Positions 24,644 through 31,919 of a stretch of 44,936 nt of DNA are shown here, piece after piece; the stretch's first letter is position 1, and the number at the start of each line of letters is the position of its first letter. The notes under the pieces are model-generated. The model saw only the letters and a program-made list of their open reading frames with translations, had not been told where the DNA came from and searched no databases. The stretch is taken from contig JACPPJ010000042.1 of NCBI GenBank assembly GCA_016191085.1, forward strand, positions 1-44,936, given 5' to 3'. The stretch is from Acidobacteriota bacterium (GTDB taxonomy: Bacteria; Acidobacteriota; Terriglobia; 2-12-FULL-54-10). The position numbers and the translations under genes were made by a program.

Positions 24644-26704
24644 ATGCGCCTCGCCTTCTTCTCACCGCTAGCTCCGAAACCATCCGGAATAACGGACTAC
24701 AGCCAAGCGCTGTTACCGCATTTGGCGGAGCACTGTGAAACACTGGACGTCTTTATCGACGATTATGAGCCGGCGTTCTCCTGTTCGAATCAACATCTCG
24801 CAATCCGCAATTACCGCGAGTTTGAGCCCGCGTACGAGCGCGGCCGATATGACACAGTGCTGTACCAGATGGGCAACAATCCATTCCACGTGTACATGTA
24901 CGAGCTCGCGTTGCGCATCCCCGGCATCGTGGTGATGCATGAATTCAATCTGCATCACCTCTTCGCCCACGTAACGGTGGCGCGCGAGGATTGGGACACG
25001 TACCTTCGCGAGATGGAGTATAACGGCGGCGCTCCGGCCGTGGAGCGGGCAAAGCACGCGCAGGCTGGCCTGGGAGACCTCGACTACAACGGCATTCCCA
25101 TGAACCGGCGATTGCTGGAGCAAACGCGTGGCATCATCGTTCACAGCGATTATGTGGGAAATCTGGTGAGGGAAGCAGGATTTCGACGGGACGTAACCAA
25201 AATTCCGCATGGCGTGGATACCGGGCAATTAGAGGTCGCGGCGTCGCGAACACTAGTTGCGGAATTAACCGGTTTTCGGCTGGACGATTCCACCACTCTC
25301 TTCGGCATCTTCGGTTTCTTGAAGCCCTACAAGAGGGTCAGGGAAGCATTGCGCGCGTTCGCACGTGTTCGGGAACGCCGGCCCAATATCAAAATGATCT
25401 TGGTTGGCGAGGAGCACCCCACTTATCCGTTGCGGCCACTGATCAATGAACTCGGCATCAGCGACGATGTTCGCATTGTCGGCTACGTTCCTCTGGACGT
25501 GTTTACATCCTGCATCGGCGGTTGCGACATCTGCATCAATTTGAGGCGGCCGACGGTTGGGGAAACGTCTGGCAGTTTGCTCCGATTGCTGGCTTTGGGC
25601 AAGCCGACGCTCATCTCAGAAATCGGAGCGTTCCTTGAGATACCGGAGGACGCGGCCATCAGAATCCCCGTGGATGATCGCGAAGTGGACTGGGTTGCTG
25701 AGTACATGAATCTTATATTGGATCAGCCGACCCTGGCGCGGACTATTGGTGAACGGGCGAGAGAATATGCAGTTCGTGAATGCTCCTGGTCGAAAGTGGC
25801 TGCTCAATACGCCGAATTCTTGAAGCACTGCGCGACTTCAGAGCCCCGCGCGCGAGCGAGTGCGCTTCCCGGCAACGGCTTCCACGCCGCCGCTCCACCG
25901 CCGCTGAATGTCTCGACCGAGCAGCTCGAAGATTACATCATGAGCTTCTCGCACGATTCCGCGGTCATGGAAGACTATGTACTGCTTCATCGCAAACGCC
26001 TGGCGCGGTCCGTCGAGATTACACCTCCGGGAACCGAAGGAGATCGCATTCTGGAACTTGGCTGCTACTTGCACCTGACTCCCGCTCTGCGCAAATATCT
26101 GGGCTATGGCGAAGTGCGCGGCGCGTATTACGGCCCGCTGGGAAACACTGCGTATCGTGCCACCAGCTCGGCGGACGGCGAAATCTTCGCGTGCCCCGTA
26201 GACTTGTTCGACGCGGAAAAGGACACTTTCCCTTATCCGGACGGCTACTTTCAAGCGGTGCTGTGCTGCGAGCTGATCGAGCATCTTGCCGCGGACCCCA
26301 TGCACATGCTCGCGGAGATCAACCGCGTGCTCTCGCCTGGCGGAACGCTCATCCTCAGCACCCCCAATATCAGCAGTCTGCACAGCGTTCACGCCGTGCT
26401 GCACGGTTATCACCCCGGCGTTTTCGCCGCATACATAAAACCGGATAAGAACGGAGTGGTGGATCCGCGCCACAGCCGTGAATATACTCCCAGGGAACTG
26501 GTCGTGACTATGAACGCTGCTGGTTTCGAGGTAGATCTGCTGGAGACCGGCGATTATGAATCGCGGCCCGCCGACGCAATGGTGGAGAAAATCCTGCGGG
26601 AGAACGGGCTTGCTGTTGACCTTCGCGGCGAAGTAATTTTCTGCCGGGGAAGAAAGGTGGGACCGGTGCGCGAACGCTGGCCGAGGGAGCTCTATTACCC
26701 GTGA
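24644..26704 (+). CDS. Fusion of a GT4 glycosyltransferase and a class I SAM-dependent methyltransferase
   Basis: The protein has 686 residues. Residues 1-400 form a GT4 enzyme: N-terminal MRLAFFSPLAPKPSGITDYS, donor-half strand FGIFGFLKPYKRV, GEEHPTYPLRPLINELGI, and RPTVGETSGSLLRLLALGKP, which holds the catalytic Glu pair region. Residues 430-686 are a methyltransferase: ILELGCYLHLTPAL (motif I), FPYPDGYFQAVLCCELIEHL, LSPGGTLILSTPNISSL. A single chain could therefore add a sugar and methylate it or the chain end. Capping by methylation is known to stop chain growth in some ABC-exported O-antigens; whether that happens here is inference. The start at 24644 puts the first strand directly after Met; the open frame further upstream overlaps the previous gene. 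Confidence 0.87.
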   Translation: MRLAFFSPLAPKPSGITDYSQALLPHLAEHCETLDVFIDDYEPAFSCSNQHLAIRNYREFEPAYERGRYDTVLYQMGNNPFHVYMYELALRIPGIVVMHEFNLHHLFAHVTVAREDWDTYLREMEYNGGAPAVERAKHAQAGLGDLDYNGIPMNRRLLEQTRGIIVHSDYVGNLVREAGFRRDVTKIPHGVDTGQLEVAASRTLVAELTGFRLDDSTTLFGIFGFLKPYKRVREALRAFARVRERRPNIKMILVGEEHPTYPLRPLINELGISDDVRIVGYVPLDVFTSCIGGCDICINLRRPTVGETSGSLLRLLALGKPTLISEIGAFLEIPEDAAIRIPVDDREVDWVAEYMNLILDQPTLARTIGERAREYAVRECSWSKVAAQYAEFLKHCATSEPRARASALPGNGFHAAAPPPLNVSTEQLEDYIMSFSHDSAVMEDYVLLHRKRLARSVEITPPGTEGDRILELGCYLHLTPALRKYLGYGEVRGAYYGPLGNTAYRATSSADGEIFACPVDLFDAEKDTFPYPDGYFQAVLCCELIEHLAADPMHMLAEINRVLSPGGTLILSTPNISSLHSVHAVLHGYHPGVFAAYIKPDKNGVVDPRHSREYTPRELVVTMNAAGFEVDLLETGDYESRPADAMVEKILRENGLAVDLRGEVIFCRGRKVGPVRERWPRELYYP

Positions 26705-28038
26705 CACACGAGCACGGGCATCTTGCCCGTCCATGCTGCCAGACTAAAGCCATGACTTCCGCTGCTTCGAATCCATACCGTGCCCGCTTCCACCAGGCGC
26801 AAGCGCGCACCGACGGGCCGGGACGCGTGCGCCTTAAATGCGTGGTGGAGAACGCGAGCGGCGTTACGTGGACGGCGAGAGAAGCAAGGGGTATCAGCGA
26901 CAACGGATCTCATGAAATCGGCCCGGTCCTGCTGGGCTACAACGTGTTCGATGCACGGACCGGATTACTCGTTATGGAGGGCGTGCATGTCGCGCTCGAA
27001 GGCGACTGCGAACCGAGTAGTAAGCAGGATCTGAGCGCCGAAATCCAATTGCCTCCTGAAGAGGGCTGCTATAGGATCTGGATCTCTCCGGTCCGTGAGA
27101 ATGTCGCCTGGTTCTATGAAAAGGGATCGGAGTTCGTCGAAATTGAGGTCTCTTCAACCGCCACGAGTGTTTCCGTCCGACATGTGCGGCAGACGCGCGG
27201 CGGCGCGTTGCGGCTTCGACGCGCAGCGGAATTGCTGCGGCGCGTGCTATGGTACCCATGGCGTACGGTCGCGCGGCATTACTCGTTGATACTGTCCATG
27301 GTTCGCCGCGAAATTTTGGGGCGTTATCGCGGCTCCATGGGCGGCGCGTTGTGGACCTTAATGCATCCGCTCCTGCTGATGATCGCGTACTACTTCGTTT
27401 TTGCGGTTGTGCTGCGTGTGCGCTTCGCGCCCGGGCAGGGCCGCGGCGGATTCATCTTCTATTTTCTTTGCGGGATGCTTCCATGGCTCGCCATCAGTGA
27501 GGCCCTAGGCCGCGCACCCGGTGTGGTGCTGGAACACAGCGGATTTGTAAAGCGGGTGGTGTTCCCGCTGGAAATTCTGCCGCTGAACCTGACCGTCATG
27601 GGCCTGGCGACAGAAGTATTCGCATTGCTGATCTTTCTTCCCGCTGTTGCCCTCGGTCCCGGGATTCACTGGACGGCGGGATATTTCCCGCTGATCCTCA
27701 TTCCCCAACTGCTATTCACGGCGGGGCTGTGCTGGTTCCTTGCGGCGCTTGGCGTGTTTCTGCGCGACACAGGACAGGTCATCGGATTCCTGCTCACCAT
27801 CTGGTTCTTTGTGACTCCCATCTGTTATCCGGCTAGCGCGCTGCCGCAGGAGTCGCTGTGGTTGTTTCGTATCAACCCGGTGTATACCATAGTGGCGGCG
27901 TATCGCGCGGTTTTTCTCGAAGGCGCCGCGCCCGATTGGGCGCCGCTCGCCAAGTTGTGGGTCGTATCGTTGCTGATATTTTGGGCTGGTCACACCTGGT
28001 TCTTTAAGGCCAAGAAGTCTTTTGCGGATTTGATCTGA
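26701..28038 (+). CDS. ABC-2 polysaccharide export permease (Wzm-type) with an N-terminal Ig-like domain
   Basis: The C-terminal 260 residues form an ABC-2 permease (YSLILSMVRREILGRYRGSMGGALWTLMHP, then six hydrophobic segments and a YRAVF/WAPL ending), the family that exports O-antigen or capsule with a Wzt ATPase. Residues about 30-150 form an extra beta-rich domain with NASGVTW, LGYNVFD, GVHVAL, LPPEEGCYRIWIS and VAWFYEKGS. This pattern resembles Ig-like domains in glycan proteins and in Wzt C-terminal regions. Ordinary Wzm proteins are about 260 residues without it. The start is uncertain: GTG 26701 overlaps the prior stop, with GGGAG 11 bases before, while ATG 26752 avoids the hairpin ACGGGCA-TCT-TGCCCGT at 26714-26730. 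Confidence 0.87.
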   Translation: MTHEHGHLARPCCQTKAMTSAASNPYRARFHQAQARTDGPGRVRLKCVVENASGVTWTAREARGISDNGSHEIGPVLLGYNVFDARTGLLVMEGVHVALEGDCEPSSKQDLSAEIQLPPEEGCYRIWISPVRENVAWFYEKGSEFVEIEVSSTATSVSVRHVRQTRGGALRLRRAAELLRRVLWYPWRTVARHYSLILSMVRREILGRYRGSMGGALWTLMHPLLLMIAYYFVFAVVLRVRFAPGQGRGGFIFYFLCGMLPWLAISEALGRAPGVVLEHSGFVKRVVFPLEILPLNLTVMGLATEVFALLIFLPAVALGPGIHWTAGYFPLILIPQLLFTAGLCWFLAALGVFLRDTGQVIGFLLTIWFFVTPICYPASALPQESLWLFRINPVYTIVAAYRAVFLEGAAPDWAPLAKLWVVSLLIFWAGHTWFFKAKKSFADLI

Positions 28039-29315
28039 TGTCTGCCATACAAGTGCGCAATGTGGCCAAGATGTACCGGCTGTACCCCAATCCCACCGCG
28101 CGTCTCAAAGAGATGTTCACGCTCAACCGCCGCCCTTATCACCAGGAATTTTGGGCGCTTGACGGTATTAGTTTTGACGTGGAGCGCGGCGGAGTGTTCG
28201 GCGTTATTGGCCCGAATGGATCAGGGAAAAGCACGTTGCTGGAAATCGTCACCGGGACACTGGAGCCGACGCGAGGCCGCGTGATCACGCATGGCCGGCT
28301 GGCCGCGCTTCTTTCTCTTGGCGCCGGATTCAACCCGGAGTTCACCGGGCGCGAGAACGTTTTTCTAAACGGCGAGATCATGGGCCTGTCACGGCAGGAG
28401 ATCCAAAAGAATTTTCCGCATGTCGAGCGCTTCGCCGAGATCGGCAAATTTATGGACCGGCCTGTGAAAACGTATTCGACCGGCATGTACGTCCGGCTCG
28501 CGTTTGCAGCCGCGATCCACGTCGAACCGGAAATCCTGGTTGTGGATGAAGTGCTCGCGGTGGGCGATGCGATCTTTGTCAACCGCTGCGTTCGGAAATT
28601 CGAGGAACTGCGCGAGCGCGGCTTGACCGTGTTGCTGGTCACGCATGATGTGTCGCTCGTCAAGCTGCTGTGCGACCGCGCCATGCTCCTGTATCGCGGG
28701 CGCATACTTGCTCAAGGCGACCCCGACGACGTGGTGAACCGGTATAACGGGCTCGTGCTGGAGCGGCAGCGGGCGTTCGAGCAGGAGCTTCCGCCGCCTT
28801 CGGCTGATGGAGCGGAGGAGATGGAACCTCTGGAATACACCTACCGCCACGGTGACCGGCAGTCCGTTGTGGCGAAAGTGGAGATGTACAACGAAAGCGG
28901 CCGTTCAGCATTGGTGTTTCGCTCCGGCGAGAATGTGCGAGTACGGGTCGTCGCTCATTTCCGCGAGCGGCATGAGAGGCCAGTCGTGGGAATGATGATC
29001 CGAAATCGAATCGGAATGGACGTATTCGGCACGAATACCGAACTCGAGGACGCCTGCCCAGGGCCTGCGGAAGCGGGCGATTTCTTAGAAGTGAATTTCT
29101 CGTTTGCCTGTTGGCTGACGCCGCAGGAGTATACGTTGACGGTCGCGACGCAGTCGCCCGACGGCACCAGTCACGACTGGCTGGATGGCGTGCTGTCGTT
29201 TCAAGTCGTTGATACGCGGCGCACGGCTGGCGTGGCGAATCTCAACGCGCGAGTGACGTCGCGAAGGCTGAAAAGCCGAGAATCGCGACTCGCGATTCGG
29301 AAAACATCGGCGTGA
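28038..29315 (+). CDS. Polysaccharide ABC transporter ATPase (Wzt-type) with a C-terminal substrate-binding domain
   Basis: The 425-residue protein powers polysaccharide export with the Wzm-type permease encoded just upstream (TGATG overlap). The ATPase domain has Walker A GPNGSGKST, the signature YSTGMYVRLAFAAA typical of the Wzt/TagH branch, Walker B ILVVDEVLAVGD and the H-loop LLVTHD. Residues 265-405 match the Wzt C-terminal beta-sandwich (FRSGENVRVRVVAHF, MMIRNRIGMDVFGTNT, LEVNFSFACWLTPQEYTLTVA), which recognises the modified end of the exported chain in studied systems. The last 15 residues or so (RRLKSRESRLAIRK) are encoded by two hairpins at 29266-29277 and 29280-29298 and look like a captured repeat. 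Confidence 0.93.
   Translation: MSAIQVRNVAKMYRLYPNPTARLKEMFTLNRRPYHQEFWALDGISFDVERGGVFGVIGPNGSGKSTLLEIVTGTLEPTRGRVITHGRLAALLSLGAGFNPEFTGRENVFLNGEIMGLSRQEIQKNFPHVERFAEIGKFMDRPVKTYSTGMYVRLAFAAAIHVEPEILVVDEVLAVGDAIFVNRCVRKFEELRERGLTVLLVTHDVSLVKLLCDRAMLLYRGRILAQGDPDDVVNRYNGLVLERQRAFEQELPPPSADGAEEMEPLEYTYRHGDRQSVVAKVEMYNESGRSALVFRSGENVRVRVVAHFRERHERPVVGMMIRNRIGMDVFGTNTELEDACPGPAEAGDFLEVNFSFACWLTPQEYTLTVATQSPDGTSHDWLDGVLSFQVVDTRRTAGVANLNARVTSRRLKSRESRLAIRKTSA
29266..29298. repeat. Hairpin repeats at the 3' end of the Wzt gene
   Basis: GGCT-GAAA-AGCC (29266-29277) is followed by GAATCGCG-ACT-CGCGATTC (29280-29298), a perfect 8-base stem. Both lie within the coding frame and specify the basic C-terminal tail just before the stop codon. 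Confidence 0.6.
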
Positions 29316-29357
29316 AATGATCCCGACTCCCGAATCTCGTGTTAGGAGCATAGGTTC

Positions 29358-30779
29358 ATGTCTGGTCCAGAACAGAACAATGACGGCGCGCTTATCGTCG
29401 ATCGGCTTCAAGAAATCCGGGAGCGGATCGCGATGCGCCTGTCACGACCGGAGCTTCAGCATCCGGCAGTCAGCACGCCTTCATTGGACGATCTGCGCGA
29501 CACCCACGCGCAAGCCGCGAACCTGGCGGATCTGGTTGGGAAATTGAATCCCCGACCTCCAGGAGTTTTCAATGAATTGATCCAGGCCGGGAAACGAACC
29601 TTGGCCCGTGCCCTGGATTGGGCTCTTCGGCCGCAGCGCGATTTCAACCGCGAAGTGGTTGCATTTTTGAGCCGCGTAACTGAGGCGCTGGCGGAAACAA
29701 ACCGCAATGTGCTGGTGTTGGCTGAGGCGCTCCAGAATGCAGGTGTAGTTCACAAAGCACTTGGCGAGGAAATGGATGCTGCGCTCAATCGCATCTGCGA
29801 GCGATACGATGCGCAACTTTCCGGCGTCCGGGAGCAGATCAAGCTGCAGAAGTGGGCACTGGAAGGGGCCATGACGCGGCAGGGAGACGCTCTCCAGAAC
29901 CGCACATTCGAACTGCTGGCAGAGTTGCAGGACACCATGTGGAAAGCGATTGAGGCCGCCAGCGGCAATCTCCGCGAGGAAATCCGAGTGCTGCGCCAGC
30001 GCGTGGCCGCGCAGGCTAGAGTGGCGGCTCCCGAGTCACCCGCCCAGGCCATTGCACTCACATCCGCAACCGCGACGCCCGCGGGCATAGATTACTTTCA
30101 GATTGAGCGGCATTTCCGCGGGACGGAAGAGGAGATTCGAGAGCGCCAGAAGTTTTATGTTCCCTACTTCCAAGGCCGCCGCAACGTGCTGGACATTGCC
30201 TGCGGGCGCGGCGAGTTTCTGGAGTTGATGCGCCATGCCGGCGTGAACGCACGCGGTGTGGATTTGGATGCAGACATGGTCGGTCGTTGTCTCGAAAAGA
30301 GCCTGACCGTAACGCAAGCCGACGTGTTTGATTTCCTTAAAAATGTTCCCGACGCTTCGTTAGACGGCATTTTTTGTGCGCAGTTCGTGGAGCACCTGAA
30401 TGCAGAGGGGTACATCCGCCTCCTCACGGCGTGCGGAGAAAAGCTGGCAGCCGGGAGCGTACTCGCCGTCGAGACGCAGAATCCCGAATGTCTGGCTATC
30501 TTCAGCCAGTCGTTCTATCTTGATCCCACGCACGTCAAACCGATTCCTCCGGCGTTGCTGCGTGTGCTATTGACTGAGGCGGGATTCGACCGCATCACCA
30601 CGCATTATCTGTCGCTCGCGTCGGCAGGATTGCCGGTGCTGCCGGAGCTTTCTTCGCCCGCCGTGAATGGTGAGGCAATCGATCGTTGGAACGCGGAAAT
30701 CCGGCGGTTCAATGAGACGTTTTTCGGAGGTATGGATTACGCGCTGATCGGTTACCGCGCCGCTAAGCGGCGCAGCTAA
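29358..30779 (+). CDS. Class I SAM-dependent methyltransferase with a long helical N-terminal region
   Basis: The protein has 473 residues. Residues 1-220 are mostly charged helix, probably coiled coil (EIRERIAMRLSRPELQ; ALGEEMDAALNRICERYDAQ; MWKAIEAASGNLREEIRVLR). Residues 240-473 form the methyltransferase: FYVPYFQGRRNVLDIACGRG (motif I), GVNARGVDLDADMV, DASLDGIFCAQFVEHL and LAVETQNPECL. The closing segment SFYLDPTHVKPIPPALLRVLL resembles methyltransferases found in O-antigen gene clusters, some of which cap chains and use a coiled coil as a length ruler (WbdD). A capping role here is inference. AGGAG lies 10 bases before the ATG. It closes the polysaccharide cluster. Confidence 0.87.
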   Translation: MSGPEQNNDGALIVDRLQEIRERIAMRLSRPELQHPAVSTPSLDDLRDTHAQAANLADLVGKLNPRPPGVFNELIQAGKRTLARALDWALRPQRDFNREVVAFLSRVTEALAETNRNVLVLAEALQNAGVVHKALGEEMDAALNRICERYDAQLSGVREQIKLQKWALEGAMTRQGDALQNRTFELLAELQDTMWKAIEAASGNLREEIRVLRQRVAAQARVAAPESPAQAIALTSATATPAGIDYFQIERHFRGTEEEIRERQKFYVPYFQGRRNVLDIACGRGEFLELMRHAGVNARGVDLDADMVGRCLEKSLTVTQADVFDFLKNVPDASLDGIFCAQFVEHLNAEGYIRLLTACGEKLAAGSVLAVETQNPECLAIFSQSFYLDPTHVKPIPPALLRVLLTEAGFDRITTHYLSLASAGLPVLPELSSPAVNGEAIDRWNAEIRRFNETFFGGMDYALIGYRAAKRRS

Positions 30780-30807
30780 GTTCGCATATTGGTTGGTCTT
30801 AATCAAG

Positions 30808-30837
30808 TTGACCTTGCCCATCCGTCGGGCATAGAAT
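30808..30837 (+). promoter_or_regulatory. Sigma-70-like promoter 1 of the molybdenum hydroxylase operon
   Basis: TTGACC (30808-30813) and TAGAAT (30832-30837) are 18 bases apart, in the 132-base gap before the 2Fe-2S subunit gene. A short dyad (GCCCATCCGTCGGGC) fills the spacer and could be an operator. Confidence 0.5.
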
Positions 30838-30844
30838 CGGTGAG

Positions 30845-30872
30845 TTGACACCCCGTATTCAATACTTAAACT
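30845..30872 (+). promoter_or_regulatory. Sigma-70-like promoter 2 of the molybdenum hydroxylase operon
   Basis: A perfect TTGACA (30845-30850) is followed after 16 bases by TAAACT (30867-30872). It lies eight bases downstream of the first promoter-like site. The ribosome binding site GGAG at 30903-30906 and ATG at 30912 follow. Confidence 0.5.
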
Positions 30873-30911
30873 CAATCTCCGCTGTGCTGCAGTTTTAAGA
30901 TAGGAGATCCC

Positions 30912-31898
30912 ATGGCAGAAGCGAAAGTGCCGCCGTATCCAACCCAACAAACGGAATCAAACGACAACAAACCGAAAGAAAAGCCGCTCCTAACACGACG
31001 CGACTTCTTCGTCCGGAGCAATGCCGGCGCGGTCGCCGTAGGAATGATGACGGGCACGGGATTTGCCGCCAGCCTCATTCAGGCTCCGCCCAAGCCGGCT
31101 GCTGCGCCGAAACCTACCGCGGTTCCGCCACCCATCAAAACTCGCAAAGTCACGCTCGACATTGATGGCAAAAAATACGACTGCAACGTAGATGTCCGCG
31201 AGAGCTTGTGGGAGACCATGAATTACCAGTTGGGCTTGTCCAACTGCAACCAAGGTTGCGACCGCGCCGAGTGCGGCGCCTGTGCGGTGCTGGTGGATGG
31301 CAAGGCGGTAAATGCGTGTACGCTGCTGACGGCACGATACGGACGCGGGCAGAAGATTGTTACGGTGGCGGGAATTTCAAAGGGCCCCGGACCGCAGGGA
31401 CTACATCCACTACAGCGCGCTTTCTGGCTGGACGGCGGTTTCCAATGCGGCATCTGCACGCGGGGCTTCATTATGTCGGCGTACGCGCTGCTGCAAACCA
31501 ATAACAATCCAACAACGGCAGAGATCAAAGAGGCGGTCTCAGGCAACATCTGCCGCTGCGGTGAATACCCCAAGATTATCACCGCTGTGAAGAAGGCCGC
31601 CGCAGAGCTGCGCGGCGAGAAGGTGACCTATGCCGCCCCGCTGCCGCTGGTGACGCTGGTTGCTGCGACATCCCAAGCGGCTCCACCGGCCAACGCTGTT
31701 TCCAAGCAATTTGAATTCGCAACAGCCCTCGGCACCATCGAGCAATTCGATGATCTGTCGCTGGAGTTGAAAGAGAAGCCCGGCATCGTCGGTCTTTCCG
31801 GTTCGGAGCGCACCATCACGGTGTCCTGGGATCCCGGCCAGCTCGATGAGGGCAAGGTGCGGCAAATCCTGTCCGAAAGTGGCCACCCGGTTAAGTAA
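30912..31898 (+). CDS. Aldehyde/xanthine dehydrogenase-family 2Fe-2S subunit (PaoA-like) with Tat signal and C-terminal extension
   Basis: This 328-residue electron-transfer subunit of a molybdenum hydroxylase resembles PaoA (YagT). RR at 29-30 in TRRDFFV, followed by a hydrophobic stretch (AGAVAVGMMTGTGFAASLI), is a Tat signal, so the complex works in the periplasm. Plant-type 2Fe-2S ligands are Cys116, 121, 124 and 136; the second cluster uses Cys179, 182, 214 and 216 (CGIC, CRCGEYP). PaoA-like proteins end soon after that domain. Here about 65 further residues (265-328) look like an HMA ferredoxin-like fold (TITVSWDPGQLDEGKVRQIL, SGHPV) but without the CxxC metal site. A Pro/Ala linker separates Tat signal and core. 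First gene of a three-gene operon. Confidence 0.9.
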   Translation: MAEAKVPPYPTQQTESNDNKPKEKPLLTRRDFFVRSNAGAVAVGMMTGTGFAASLIQAPPKPAAAPKPTAVPPPIKTRKVTLDIDGKKYDCNVDVRESLWETMNYQLGLSNCNQGCDRAECGACAVLVDGKAVNACTLLTARYGRGQKIVTVAGISKGPGPQGLHPLQRAFWLDGGFQCGICTRGFIMSAYALLQTNNNPTTAEIKEAVSGNICRCGEYPKIITAVKKAAAELRGEKVTYAAPLPLVTLVAATSQAAPPANAVSKQFEFATALGTIEQFDDLSLELKEKPGIVGLSGSERTITVSWDPGQLDEGKVRQILSESGHPVK

Positions 31899-31919
31899 AG
31901 GCTGGAGGAGGGAAACGTT

